NCBI GenBank assembly: GCA_014237465.1
Contig: JABZFM010000027.1
Span: 1 to 53,256 of the forward strand
Origin: Desulfobacteraceae bacterium
Lineage (GTDB): Bacteria > Desulfobacterota > Desulfobacteria > Desulfobacterales > Desulfosalsimonadaceae
Length of the DNA stretch: 53,256 nt
Direction: 5' to 3'
Of this stretch, positions 1-7,700 are shown in pieces. Below the pieces are notes generated by a model. It did no database searches and was not told the origin of the DNA. It was given only the letters and a program-made list of their open reading frames with translations. The first letter of the stretch is position 1. Every line of letters begins with the position of its first letter. The position numbers and the translations under genes were made by a program.

Positions 1-142
1 TCTGTTCGTCGCGTCCGGGTTTTGCCTAAGGCTTCCTCCAGACCTTGCCTCGCGACAACGCCCTTGCCATCGGCTAACGGTTCCGACCACTTCGGCCCGT
101 AGAGGACTTCCACCTCCAAGATTCACGCCATGCCTGGCGCAC
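1..142 (-). mobile_element. Group II intron, 5' end (domain I), cut by window edge
   Basis: Read on the minus strand, this GC-rich stretch starts at 142 with GTGCGCC, the GUGYG-type 5' end of group II introns, and continues with the familiar domain I pattern: a GGAGGTGGAAGTCCTCTACGG hairpin-like segment at about 88-113, CGAAGTGG, GGAACCGTTAGCCG and GGAAGCC. No reverse transcriptase is visible because the intron runs out of the window on the left. The 5' exon (143 onwards) carries a terminator-like hairpin, the preferred target of some bacterial group II introns. The class was not determined. Recognition is by remembered consensus, not a covariance model. Confidence 0.7.
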
Positions 143-149
143 TACAAAT

Positions 150-183
150 AAAAACCGGCATCATTTTGATTCCGGCTTTTTTT
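150..183. terminator. Bidirectional terminator-like hairpin
   Basis: An A-run, CCGG, ATCA, a three-base loop, TGAT, CCGG and a T-run form an interrupted hairpin with T-tails on both strands. It lies about 310 bases past the enoyl-CoA hydratase stop and directly before the group II intron insertion point, so on the minus strand it could end the acyl-CoA operon. Confidence 0.6.
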
Positions 184-495
184 ATGAGGGAAAAAGAATG
201 CTAGTTTTTAATGTATCGTAAGGTTAGGGATGCTGTGATGTACCTGTCGGATCAAGGGGTTTAAAATTAATTTCTATTTTAAAACCTGACTATATTCCTC
301 ATTGTGAATTGTGATGAAAAAGCTCGGATTGTCTTTAAGTCCTGGGTATGAGTTCCCACGAAGGATCGTAGGAACCAGAAAACCCATCAGGACTCTTAAC
401 ATATTGAAGTTGATGGCTTCGTAAAAAATATGAAGCCACCTGCATTCAGTTTTAAACCTAACAGAACAAAAAAGTTTACCGCAAAAACCCGTTTT
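184..495. other. Gene-free stretch with two imperfect palindromes
   Basis: No coding region is seen. A two-tier hairpin lies at 338-394: AGTCCTG pairs with CAGGACT outside and GTTCC with GGAAC inside. A second imperfect inverted repeat joins about 402-428 (TTGAAGTTGATGGCTTCG) with about 490-516; its right arm forms the last codons and TAA of the enoyl-CoA hydratase gene, so the present 3' end of that gene appears to be repeat-derived. Confidence 0.45.
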
Positions 496-1251
496 TTACG
501 AAGGCTTCAACTTCAATGAATACATCACCATCATCTGGTTCCGGTTTTCCATCTGCAGCGCGGCTTCCAGCCCTGCGCAATCGACATTGACATTGATCGC
601 TTCTTTGGTCATGCGAAGCCCAAGGGGTGTTTTCCCGACCATGATTTTGGCCAGTTCTTCTGCGGTTTCCATCATTTTGTCTCTGGCCACCAGGCGGCTG
701 GCAAACCCCAGCTGCATGGCCTCTTCCGCGCTCATCCAGTTGCCGGTCAGCAGAAACTCATTGGCACGACCCGATCCGATCAACCGGGGAAGAAAATAAC
801 TTGACCCCATGTCTGCGCCACCCAGACCGATATTAATATACGCGGCATTGCAGCGGGACTTTTGGGCCATAATCCGGATGTCAGACGCCATTGCCAGGGA
901 AAACCCAATCCCGGCAGCTGAACCATGTATACAGCAGACAATCGGCTGGGGAGCCTGGCGCATGGCAAGAAGTATCCTGCCCATGCGCGCCTGGCCGTTG
1001 TAGGCGGTGGTCGGATCAGCCTCAAACAATTTCGGTCCGAGGCTTTCAATATCCAAACCGGCGCAGAACCCCTTGGCCTCTCCGCCGTCTAAAATGATCA
1101 CCCTTACACTGTCATCACAGCGGCGCTCCCGCCAGAACTGCTCAAATTCATCAATCATCTGCCCATCAAATGAATTATATTTATCCCACCGGTTGAGCGT
1201 GAGATAGCCGACATAATTTTCCACTCGATAAATCAGATTTTCCACTATCAT
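496..1251 (-). CDS. Enoyl-CoA hydratase/isomerase family protein
   Basis: A 251-residue crotonase-fold protein, normal length for the family. The two oxyanion-hole segments are clear: FCAGLD at 62-67 and HGSAAG at 109-114. At the catalytic positions the usual first glutamate is not seen (the segment reads INIGLGGADMG, 139-149), leaving Asp147 near the second site, so this is more likely an isomerase or specialised hydratase than a classical crotonase. AAGGA precedes the chosen ATG. It is the last gene of a minus-strand set with the APH-type kinase and TetR gene, and presumably acts on the enoyl-CoA made by the upstream acyl-CoA dehydrogenase. The C-terminal YSLKLKPS tail overlaps a repeat. 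Confidence 0.88.
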   Translation of the reverse strand: MIVENLIYRVENYVGYLTLNRWDKYNSFDGQMIDEFEQFWRERRCDDSVRVIILDGGEAKGFCAGLDIESLGPKLFEADPTTAYNGQARMGRILLAMRQAPQPIVCCIHGSAAGIGFSLAMASDIRIMAQKSRCNAAYINIGLGGADMGSSYFLPRLIGSGRANEFLLTGNWMSAEEAMQLGFASRLVARDKMMETAEELAKIMVGKTPLGLRMTKEAINVNVDCAGLEAALQMENRNQMMVMYSLKLKPS

Positions 1252-1271
1252 TTTCCTTTTTTAATATATAA

Positions 1272-2339
1272 TTAAACTCCACCACCCTCGACAACCCGCT
1301 TGGCGCCGATTTCAAGAAGCGCCACGCCAAAAGCAAGCTTGGCAAATCGTTTGTCCTTTGTCTGTCCATGGTAAAATCGATAATATATCTGCTGAGCAAT
1401 CACGGCCAAGCGGAACAATCCAAAACAGTAATAAAAATCAAAATTATCCATTTTCCGGCCTGATTTTTCCTGGTAAAAATCCACCAGTTCTTTCCGGGTC
1501 ATCATGCCCTCCACGGTTGTGGGCATCATCCGCATCATCTGGGCTTCCTCCGGATCATCCCGGTCAATCCAGTATGCCATGGAACACCCGAAATCCATTA
1601 GCGGGTCTCCGATTGTGGACATCTCCCAGTCCAGAACACCGGTAATCTCAAGCGGATTTTCCGGGTTCAGCACCAGGTTGTCAAACTTATAATCATTATG
1701 AATAATTCCGGGAAATTCTGAATCCGGCGGCTGGTTTTCGTCCAGCCATTTCATCACCAGTTCAAAATCCGGGACATCCGGCGTCCGGGCGGCCCGATAC
1801 CGCCTGCTCCATCCCTCCACCTGGCGTCTCACATATCCTGCCGGCTTTCCAAAATCACCCAAACCGATTGCTTGATAATCCAATGTGTGCAGCCGAAAGT
1901 GAAGATCAATCATATTTTCACAAAGCGTCCGCGCCTGATTGACGGAAAAGTCCATCCCCTGCGGAAGATCTTTTCTGAAAATAATTCCGGGAATCCGTTC
2001 CATCACATAAAATGAACACCCCATGACTCGTTTGTCTTCCGTGTAGATGAGTGGCTTCGGGCAATAAGGAAATACCGGATGCAGTGCATTTAAAATCCGA
2101 TATTCCCGATTCATATCATGGGCGGTTTTGGCTTTTTTCCCTAATGGCGGGCGCCGCAAAACCATCTCCCGGTCCCCCACCCGGATAAAATAAGTCAAAT
2201 TTGAAAACCCGCTGGGAAATTGTTTGATGGAAAAAGGGCCATCCAACCCCTTTATCGAATCTTTTAAAAACATTTCCACCGCAGAATTATCCAGTTCTTC
2301 CCCTTCCCTGATTTCTGCCGGTTCATCCATAATGGCCAT
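1272..2339 (-). CDS. APH-type phosphotransferase, probable hydroxyacyl-CoA kinase
   Basis: Aminoglycoside-phosphotransferase fold of about 355 residues. The catalytic loop is HNDYKFDN (Asp221 counted from an alternative ATG at 2354) and the metal-binding aspartate is in VLDWE (Asp242, same count). The ATG at 2339 is preferred because GGAGG sits five bases upstream; ATGs at 2354 and 2351 are possible. This subfamily is the one fused to or paired with ACAD10/ACAD11 dehydrogenases and includes the Pseudomonas levulinate-pathway kinase LvaA, which phosphorylates a 4-hydroxyacyl-CoA. It follows the TetR gene almost without gap and precedes the enoyl-CoA hydratase. Substrate here is inferred from context; antibiotic resistance is unlikely. 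Confidence 0.85.
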   Translation of the reverse strand: MAIMDEPAEIREGEELDNSAVEMFLKDSIKGLDGPFSIKQFPSGFSNLTYFIRVGDREMVLRRPPLGKKAKTAHDMNREYRILNALHPVFPYCPKPLIYTEDKRVMGCSFYVMERIPGIIFRKDLPQGMDFSVNQARTLCENMIDLHFRLHTLDYQAIGLGDFGKPAGYVRRQVEGWSRRYRAARTPDVPDFELVMKWLDENQPPDSEFPGIIHNDYKFDNLVLNPENPLEITGVLDWEMSTIGDPLMDFGCSMAYWIDRDDPEEAQMMRMMPTTVEGMMTRKELVDFYQEKSGRKMDNFDFYYCFGLFRLAVIAQQIYYRFYHGQTKDKRFAKLAFGVALLEIGAKRVVEGGGV

Positions 2340-2359
2340 TTTTGCCTCCATCATTTCCC

Positions 2360-3049
2360 TTAATTAGATTTATCTGTTACAGCAGATTCAATAAAACCAA
2401 TAACAAATTCAGCATACTCATCGACGGTTATCTGCCTGCGGGCATATTTCCATCGTTTCACATACCAGTCCTGCAGCATGGATTTAATCACCGATGCCGT
2501 GAGTATCGGATTTTCAACATGAAACAGTCTTTTCCGGATTCCGGCATCAAGGATATCAATAAATACCTGTTCTGTTTCCAGCTCACTTTCAATGGATTTT
2601 TCCTGCTGCGCTTTATCCAGGTTCTTGGTTTCCATATATGAAAAATAAAACCATTTCTGCATGATCTCCGTCAGATAGAGATGGGTCCGGATCGCGGTGC
2701 GCAGCATTTCATCCGGTTCGGCATTCACATCAATCTGTCGGGTCAGTACTTTTCGCGTCAACCGCCGACCCTGATTCTGAATCATCTCAAGGAGTTCTTC
2801 TTTACTGGTAAAATAAGAATACAGTGCGCCCATGCTCAGACCGGAAGTCCGGCTCAGGTCCCTTAAGCTCATGGACTGAAACCCTTTTTCATTGCTCAGA
2901 TTCAACGCTGTATTGAATATATTGGCCAGATTTTTAACTGCCACTGCTTCTTTTTTGATTTTAATGGAAGCCTGGTTTTCCATAAAAATTTCATGGCAGA
3001 TCTCTTCCATTGAAATCATGGCCAAGTGCTTGAATTCTTCAAAAATCAT
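2360..3049 (-). CDS. TetR/AcrR-family transcriptional regulator
   Basis: 229 residues. The N-terminal helix-turn-helix domain spans about 40-85 and carries the family signature (LRDLSRTSGLSMGALYSYF); the C-terminal ligand domain is divergent. An N-terminal extension of about 35 residues is unusual, so an internal start is possible. It is followed by the kinase gene and by the enoyl-CoA hydratase gene, and so probably controls this acyl-CoA module. A perfect 12-base palindrome in the ACAD/etfB promoter region (4822-4833) is a good candidate binding site. The ligand is probably an acyl-CoA or its acid, by analogy. Confidence 0.88.
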   Translation of the reverse strand: MIFEEFKHLAMISMEEICHEIFMENQASIKIKKEAVAVKNLANIFNTALNLSNEKGFQSMSLRDLSRTSGLSMGALYSYFTSKEELLEMIQNQGRRLTRKVLTRQIDVNAEPDEMLRTAIRTHLYLTEIMQKWFYFSYMETKNLDKAQQEKSIESELETEQVFIDILDAGIRKRLFHVENPILTASVIKSMLQDWYVKRWKYARRQITVDEYAEFVIGFIESAVTDKSN

Positions 3050-3092
3050 TTTTTAGTGTCCATGTATCGTTAATTGAGAGTAAATACTTTAA

Positions 3093-3237
3093 TCTGGTTA
3101 TCCACTTCGCTCAAGTAGGGTGCGTTTTACGCACCGGGGAAAAGCTTAAACTTCACTGAATATGGTGCATAGAATGCACCCTACCTTTCAGCGATGTGCA
3201 ATTTTTCTAACCAACTTAACCGAACCGGATATGCAAA
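3093..3237 (+). repeat. 145-bp dispersed palindromic repeat, copy A
   Basis: It runs from TCTGGTTATCCACTTCGC to GAACCGGATATGCAAA and reappears in reverse complement at 16008-16152 with about two substitutions. Inside are two hairpins, GGTGCGTTTTACGCACC and GGTGCATAGAATGCACC, bracketed by GTAGGGTGC and GCACCCTAC. It has no coding capacity. It separates the acyl-CoA dehydrogenase gene from the TetR gene. Confidence 0.9.
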
Positions 3238-3285
3238 TACTTTAATTTTGATTAAATCATTAAATTTTTTAATCGTTCAAGTGGA

Positions 3286-3311
3286 TAGGTTGAAGACTGA
3301 AGGCTGAAGTA
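3286..3311 (+). repeat. Purine-rich heptamer repeat tract
   Basis: Degenerate GAAGRCT/GAAGGCT units. It faces an inverted pyrimidine tract at 3389-3415. Confidence 0.7.
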
Positions 3312-3388
3312 TCTTAATCGTATCACAAGGTTCAGATAAACTGCCTCTTTACAATAACCTTTGTTTCTCAGTGCATAAAAAAAGCCTA

Positions 3389-3415
3389 AAAGCCTTCTAC
3401 CTTCAGCCTAAACAC
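3389..3415 (-). repeat. Heptamer repeat tract, reverse orientation
   Basis: AGCCTTCTACCTTCAGCCT, the complement of the purine tract at 3286-3311; it ends a few bases past the acyl-CoA dehydrogenase stop codon. Confidence 0.7.
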
Positions 3416-3419
3416 CTGC

Positions 3420-4613
3420 CTACAAATAATTTCGCAATATCCGTCGCGCAAGGGATACTTTGTGAACCTCGTCTGCGCCGTCATAAATCCGGGCCGCCCG
3501 TTCGTGACGGAAAAAAAACGCAAGGATTGTATCATCGGTCATCCCCAGGCCGCCATGCACCTGAAGTGCCCGATCTACTACTCTTTGCATGGTATTGGCC
3601 ACCACAAATTTAATCATGGAAATCTCATCTCTTGCGGATTTTGCCCCCTCATTATCGATCCGCCATGCCGCATGGAGCGTCATCAGCCGGGCCGCCTGAA
3701 TTTCCGCCGCAGATTCGGACACCCATGCCTGGATGATTTGTCGTGAAGCAAGGGGTTTTCCATCCCGGGTGATCTTCCGGCTGTTGGCCCGCCGACACAT
3801 CAGTTCAAAAGACCGCTGGCAAATCCCCAGCCATCTCATGCAGTGATGAATCCGTCCCGGTCCCAGGCGTTCCTGAGCAATAACAAACCCATGGCCCTCC
3901 GGCCCCAGAATATTGGATTGGGGGACCCGGCAGGACTGATACAAAATCTCCGCATGGCTGAAATAATCATCTCCCGCATGCCCCATCACCGGTATATTTC
4001 GAACCAGGTTAAACCCCGGGGTATCCGTGGGGACGATAATCATGCTGGCCTGCAGATAATCCGGGGCTTCCGGATTGGTCACTGCCATGACAATGGCGAA
4101 GTTTGCACCATCGGCTGACGATGTATACCATTTATGCCCGTTGATTACATACTCATCCCCATCCTTGACAGCGGTTGTTTCAAGCAGCACCGGGTTTGAC
4201 CCGGGCATATCCACCTCGGTCATGGAAAAGCAGCTCCGGATATCGCCGGCTACCAGCGGCTTGAGATATTTTTCTTTCTGCGCTTCGGTTCCGTGTAAGT
4301 GCAGAATTTCTACATTGCCGGCATCCGGCGCCTGGCACCAGAACACATAATGGCCCAGCGGCGTTCTTCCGAGCGCCTCGGACAGCAGTCCATGTTCCAC
4401 TAAAGACATTCCCATGCCCCCGCAATCTTTCGGGAAATTCGGCGCCCAGAGTTCCATCTGCTTGACTTTTTTCTGCTTTTCTCGGATCAGGGGGAGCATC
4501 TCTTTAAAACCAAGACTGGCAAATTCCGGCTCAAGGGGAATCAGTTCCCGATCGACAAATTCATTGACCATTTCCAGAATAGTCTTCATTTTATCGGATA
4601 TGGTAAAATCCAT
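3420..4613 (-). CDS. ACAD11-type acyl-CoA dehydrogenase
   Basis: 397 residues, normal for a single acyl-CoA dehydrogenase. The FAD/substrate segment MTEVDMPGSNP is present, as is the C-terminal family block. The usual catalytic YEG glutamate is replaced: the motif is RIYDGADEVH with Asp378. DGxDEVH is the form I associate with the ACAD10/ACAD11 branch, whose bacterial members (LvaC) convert a phosphorylated 4-hydroxyacyl-CoA to the enoyl-CoA. Three genes on the same strand follow (TetR, APH-type kinase, enoyl-CoA hydratase), and an electron-transfer flavoprotein subunit is divergent upstream. The substrate is inferred. Confidence 0.9.
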   Translation of the reverse strand: MDFTISDKMKTILEMVNEFVDRELIPLEPEFASLGFKEMLPLIREKQKKVKQMELWAPNFPKDCGGMGMSLVEHGLLSEALGRTPLGHYVFWCQAPDAGNVEILHLHGTEAQKEKYLKPLVAGDIRSCFSMTEVDMPGSNPVLLETTAVKDGDEYVINGHKWYTSSADGANFAIVMAVTNPEAPDYLQASMIIVPTDTPGFNLVRNIPVMGHAGDDYFSHAEILYQSCRVPQSNILGPEGHGFVIAQERLGPGRIHHCMRWLGICQRSFELMCRRANSRKITRDGKPLASRQIIQAWVSESAAEIQAARLMTLHAAWRIDNEGAKSARDEISMIKFVVANTMQRVVDRALQVHGGLGMTDDTILAFFFRHERAARIYDGADEVHKVSLARRILRNYL

Positions 4614-4787
4614 AATGATCTCCTCTCAATTGACTTTTGAAAATAATAAAGTCCTGCTGAGCCCTTTGCCGTTCAAAGATAAAAGAGAACATGACAACCA
4701 CAATGATCTTGCGATCCGTCAATCACTTTAAACATTTTTTATTCTTTTACCGAAAACCGAGCAAATGGTCGATTTCCATTTAATACC

Positions 4788-4806
4788 TACCGGTGTCGAC
4801 CGGTGA
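4788..4806. promoter_or_regulatory. Palindrome in acd/etfB intergenic region
   Basis: TACCGGT and ACCGGTG halves around GTCG form an inverted repeat, a possible second operator in the divergent promoter region. Confidence 0.35.
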
Positions 4807-4821
4807 AGTCAACAAAATAAC

Positions 4822-4833
4822 GAACGATCGTTC
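4822..4833. promoter_or_regulatory. Candidate TetR operator
   Basis: GAACGATCGTTC is a perfect 12-base palindrome of the kind bound by TetR-family acyl-CoA regulators. It lies ten bases before the etfB -35 box, between the divergent dehydrogenase and etfB genes. Binding by the TetR protein at 2360-3049 is inference. Confidence 0.5.
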
Positions 4834-4842
4834 TATTTTTGC

Positions 4843-4870
4843 TTGACCTATAATGCCAATGAGTTAGAAT
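4843..4870 (+). promoter_or_regulatory. Candidate sigma70 promoter of etfB
   Basis: TTGACC, a 16-base spacer and TAGAAT, about 90 bases before the etfB ATG. Confidence 0.5.
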
Positions 4871-4961
4871 ACACAGAGTGACCGTGACTGTTTATTCTGC
4901 AAGCAACAGGGATACGGCATGAATATTTATATCATAACATTTTAACTGGTTAAAAAAATAT

Positions 4962-5738
4962 ATGAAAATTCTCGTTTGCATAAAAGCCGTGCCGGAGCCT
5001 GAGGATGCCATATATTCCGGCAAAGATATTCCAGAAGTGACTGTTGATGACGACACTGACATGCGAATGAACCGGTTTGATGAATTTGCAGTGGAAGAGG
5101 CTGTTTTAATTAAAGAATATTTTCCGGAAACCGTTGTGGATGTGATCACCATGGGACCGGAAAACGCCCAAAAAACGATCAAACGGGCCATTGGAATGGG
5201 AGCCGATAACGGCATACACATACTTTCCGATTATCATACCTCGTGCGATGCGGTTACGGTTTCTTCATGCATCGCTGAAGTTGCGAACGAAAAAAACTAT
5301 GACCTGATCCTTTGCGGCATCATGTCTGAAGATATGATGCAGTTTACGGTCGGCCCCATGCTGGCGCACCACTTGTCTCTCCCCTGGGCGACATCGGTAA
5401 TTCACGAAACAATGAAGTCGGATGTTCAAAAAATATATGTTGAACGCGAACTTGAGGGGGGGATTACAGCGATGCTTGATATCAATCTGCCGGCACTTTT
5501 AACCATTCAAAGCGGCATTAATGAGCCCAGGTATCCATCGCTTTCAAATTTACTGCGGGCCAATAAATCCCGGATCAACGTCATTTCTGTAGAAGCATTG
5601 CAACAACCGGAATCCTCCTGCCGAACAGCAGGATATTCATATCCTGAAAAAAAACGGGACGGACTGATTCTGGAGGGCACCCCGGATGAAAAGGCGGAAG
5701 CGCTGTTGCGCATATTAAAGGAAAAAGCGCTGGTTTAG
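4962..5738 (+). CDS. etfB: Electron transfer flavoprotein beta subunit
   Basis: 258 residues, typical EtfB length. It has the N-terminal MKILVCIKAVPEP start, the NRFDEFAVEEAV segment, and the TMGPENAQKTIKRAIGMGAD nucleotide-binding region. EtfB pairs with EtfA to carry electrons from acyl-CoA dehydrogenases. The divergent acyl-CoA dehydrogenase at 3420-4613 is the likely donor. No etfA follows: the next coding region is an unrelated nucleotidyltransferase, so the alpha subunit must be encoded elsewhere, or this is an orphan. The 3' end runs straight into heptamer repeats. Confidence 0.92.
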   Translation: MKILVCIKAVPEPEDAIYSGKDIPEVTVDDDTDMRMNRFDEFAVEEAVLIKEYFPETVVDVITMGPENAQKTIKRAIGMGADNGIHILSDYHTSCDAVTVSSCIAEVANEKNYDLILCGIMSEDMMQFTVGPMLAHHLSLPWATSVIHETMKSDVQKIYVERELEGGITAMLDINLPALLTIQSGINEPRYPSLSNLLRANKSRINVISVEALQQPESSCRTAGYSYPEKKRDGLILEGTPDEKAEALLRILKEKALV

Positions 5739-5784
5739 AAGAAGGTTTTTAGGTGGAAGGTTGAAGGTGGAAGGCTGAAGGGGA
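5739..5784 (+). repeat. Purine-rich heptamer repeat tract
   Basis: Starts one base after the etfB stop; repeated AGGTGGA/AGGTTGA/AGGCTGA heptads. Confidence 0.75.
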
Positions 5785-5912
5785 AAACAGTAGCGGCAGC
5801 ACTTCTATCTTTTCGTATGAAAAACAAATCAATTGAAAATTGAAATATTTGCCGGTATAATTCGAATTAGGCGTTTGGCGGAATTCCGTTACCGTGATGT
5901 CATCAAATGTTT

Positions 5913-6073
5913 GGGATCGCGAACTTAATAACTTGAACAATATTGCTCGTCTTTTGGCCTGTCTTCTGCGTTGCGTTAAAGCCCACATACAGCAAGTATG
6001 TAACCTTCAACGCGCCTTGAATACAAACCAAAATTTTTCGCAATCTTTGTCCAATTTATTTCGTTCCCGATCC
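5913..6073. repeat. Large interrupted palindromic element
   Basis: Outer arms GGATCGCGAAC and GTTCCCGATCC pair 10 of 11. The centre holds ACATAC-AGCAA-GTATGT, flanked by GCGTTGCG and CAACGCGCC. It fills the gap between etfB and the small ORF at 6186. No coding capacity; it resembles dispersed intergenic repeats of Desulfobacterota. Confidence 0.55.
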
Positions 6074-6185
6074 TTAGCGGATTCAAATTAGTTATTTCGA
6101 TGAACGTGATATTTTTTAAAATAAATCGTTATGATGCCCCAGGGATTCCGCTATAGGACCAAACAATTGAAATTAAATCTATATT

Positions 6186-6437
6186 ATGACGGAATGCGTT
6201 CCCGAATCGAGTATGGAAATAATGGAAACGACTTTCAAGCAACGGATGAATAGAACCCACACGCGTGTCAGATGCACGACTGACCAGCGGAACGATGATT
6301 TTGTCCCAGGCTCCATCGCCAGCCGCATCAGCATGGTATGGCCTCTCACACTTGAAGTGACCTCACTCAGCAGGTATCATGATGTTGAACGAAGATTACA
6401 GAGAGATGTTGCAGTTCTTAGCCGACGAAAACGTTAA
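6186..6437 (+). CDS. Small partner protein of the nucleotidyltransferase
   Basis: An 83-residue ORF that overlaps the next gene by 59 bases. The C-terminal half (VPGSIASRISMVWPLTLEV, then RYHDVERRLQRDV and a basic end) resembles short proteins that I remember lying directly upstream of this kind of nucleotidyltransferase. The N-terminus is uncertain; ATGs at 6213 and 6222 are alternatives and no good ribosome binding site is seen. If real, the pair may be toxin-antitoxin-like, with this as the small partner. Function is not established. Confidence 0.5.
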   Translation: MTECVPESSMEIMETTFKQRMNRTHTRVRCTTDQRNDDFVPGSIASRISMVWPLTLEVTSLSRYHDVERRLQRDVAVLSRRKR

Positions 6438-6861
6438 GTTCATACTTGTGGGCGCATATGCCCTGGCTGCCCACGGTTACCCCCGTTCGACAATGGATAT
6501 TGATATCTGGGTAATGCCATCTCCGGCTAATTCAGCCGCTGTAATTTGTGCCTTACGTCGGTTTGGCGCTCCATTGGACAATCTCACTGTTGCCGATCTC
6601 CAAAAAGACGATACCATTTTCCAGATCGGTGTCGCGCCAAGGCGCATTGACATTATGACCAGCGCATCCGGGCTTGAGTTTGACAAAACATTTGCTCACT
6701 CCATTGAAGTCGTCATCGAAGGCATTCAGGTTCACATCCCATCTGTTGATGATCTCATCCGAAATAAGCGAGCGACAGGACGAACAAAAGACCTGGCGGA
6801 TATCGAGGCTTTAGAGCTTCTTAGTCAATCGCCGGACAAAAAACCGGACCGGCGGAAATAA
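6379..6861 (+). CDS. Nucleotidyltransferase (DUF6036/AbiEii-like)
   Basis: 160 residues. The minimal nucleotidyltransferase signature is near the N-terminus: GAYALAAHGYPRSTMDIDI at about 25-43, with the DxD metal pair, followed by GVAPRRIDIMTSASG and the C-terminal IPSVDDLIRNKRATGRTKDLADIEAL block typical of the family. Such proteins often occur as the catalytic part of toxin-antitoxin-like pairs; the overlapping small ORF at 6186-6437 fits. The target (tRNA, protein or nucleotide) cannot be told from sequence. Confidence 0.82.
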   Translation: MMLNEDYREMLQFLADENVKFILVGAYALAAHGYPRSTMDIDIWVMPSPANSAAVICALRRFGAPLDNLTVADLQKDDTIFQIGVAPRRIDIMTSASGLEFDKTFAHSIEVVIEGIQVHIPSVDDLIRNKRATGRTKDLADIEALELLSQSPDKKPDRRK

Positions 6862-7061
6862 AGCAGTCGGCCAGGCAAGGCTGGAAAAGAGAGACCCCTC
6901 CCCGAGAAACGTTGATGAAAATTACAAAGGCGATGAATACCCACATTGAACAGATTCTTGAGAGGGCGTCTGTCTGAAAAAGCCGGATGCCTGATCAAAT
7001 TCGGCATGACGGAGATCTTTACTTTTAATTGATATGCATTCCCACGGGGGAACGTTTTTTA

Positions 7062-7097
7062 GGGGTTTAGGTGGAAGGTAGAAGACTGAAGGGAAAA
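7062..7097 (+). repeat. Purine-rich heptamer repeat tract
   Basis: GTGGAAGGTAGAAGACTGAAGG, directly before a palindromic repeat at the 3' end of queF. Confidence 0.7.
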
Positions 7098-7100
7098 ACA

Positions 7101-7143
7101 ACAAATGCCGGATTACGCTCTACGCGCTAATCCGGCCTACGCT
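7101..7143. repeat. Palindromic repeat overlapping the queF stop
   Basis: CCGGATTACGCTCTACGCG and CGCTAATCCGG form the hairpin. The same sequence recurs at 22213-22254 with one difference. The outer GTAGGC supplies the TAG stop codon of queF. Confidence 0.85.
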
Positions 7144-7544
7144 CCTTCTTCATAACTGGCAGTCACCGTCGTCGTAATTCCGCCTCTTGGCGTAAAATCA
7201 CCCATGATGGTCATTTTTTGGGGTGAAAGTACGCTGACCAGGTCATCTAAGATCCGGTTCACGATATTTTCATAAAAAATCCCCACATTCCGGTATTGCA
7301 GCAAATAATACTTCAATGATTTTAACTCGACAATTGTCTCGGCCGGAACATATTCAATGGTAATGCACCCCATATCCGGCAACCCGGTCATCGGGCATAC
7401 GGACGTATATTCCGGCTGTTCAATGGTGATGTGAATGTCTCTTTTGGATCGATACGCATATTCCATGGCCTCCAGAACGTCCGTTTTAATTGTATCCGGA
7501 GATTTTGATGCTTCTGCTACCGTTTTTTCATATGATTCCGTCAT
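7137..7544 (-). CDS. queF: NADPH-dependent 7-cyano-7-deazaguanine reductase
   Basis: 135 residues, the short (unimodular) form. QueF reduces preQ0 to preQ1 in queuosine biosynthesis in the cytoplasm. The nucleophilic cysteine is Cys50 in TSVCPMTGLPDMG, followed seven residues later by the conserved Asp57. The VELKSLKYYL substrate segment (72-81) and DFTPRGG near the end are also present. The gene stands alone, with repeats on both sides; the stop codon lies inside a palindromic repeat. No preQ1 riboswitch was recognised upstream. Confidence 0.95.
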   Translation of the reverse strand: MTESYEKTVAEASKSPDTIKTDVLEAMEYAYRSKRDIHITIEQPEYTSVCPMTGLPDMGCITIEYVPAETIVELKSLKYYLLQYRNVGIFYENIVNRILDDLVSVLSPQKMTIMGDFTPRGGITTTVTASYEEGA

Positions 7545-7606
7545 GATTATATTTCCTGCAATTTAATGATGTTTGTTTAGCAAATCTTTTTCATTTATTA
7601 ATTATG

Positions 7607-7643
7607 TAGGTGTTTAGGTAGAAGGCTGAAGACTGAAGGCAAA
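7607..7643 (+). repeat. Purine-rich heptamer repeat tract
   Basis: AGGTAGAAGGCTGAAGACTG heptads, about 65 bases upstream of the queF start. Confidence 0.7.
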
Positions 7644-7700
7644 TCAACCACAATCATCTATTAGTTGATATTAAAATTTCTGTCAAATACGGAGTGATTC

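Noticed and set aside
780-1097. Several ORFs of 60-90 codons antisense or out of frame to the hydratase gene
   Set aside because: They lie entirely within a well-supported coding region, lack ribosome sites and match no family. The same holds for the other short overlapping ORFs across the window.
1272-2339. Aminoglycoside resistance gene
   Set aside because: The APH fold is there but the neighbours (acyl-CoA dehydrogenase, hydratase, TetR) and the ACAD11-like pairing point to acyl-CoA chemistry.
7545-7700. preQ1 riboswitch before queF
   Set aside because: No preQ1 aptamer consensus was recognised; the region is AT-rich with a heptamer tract.
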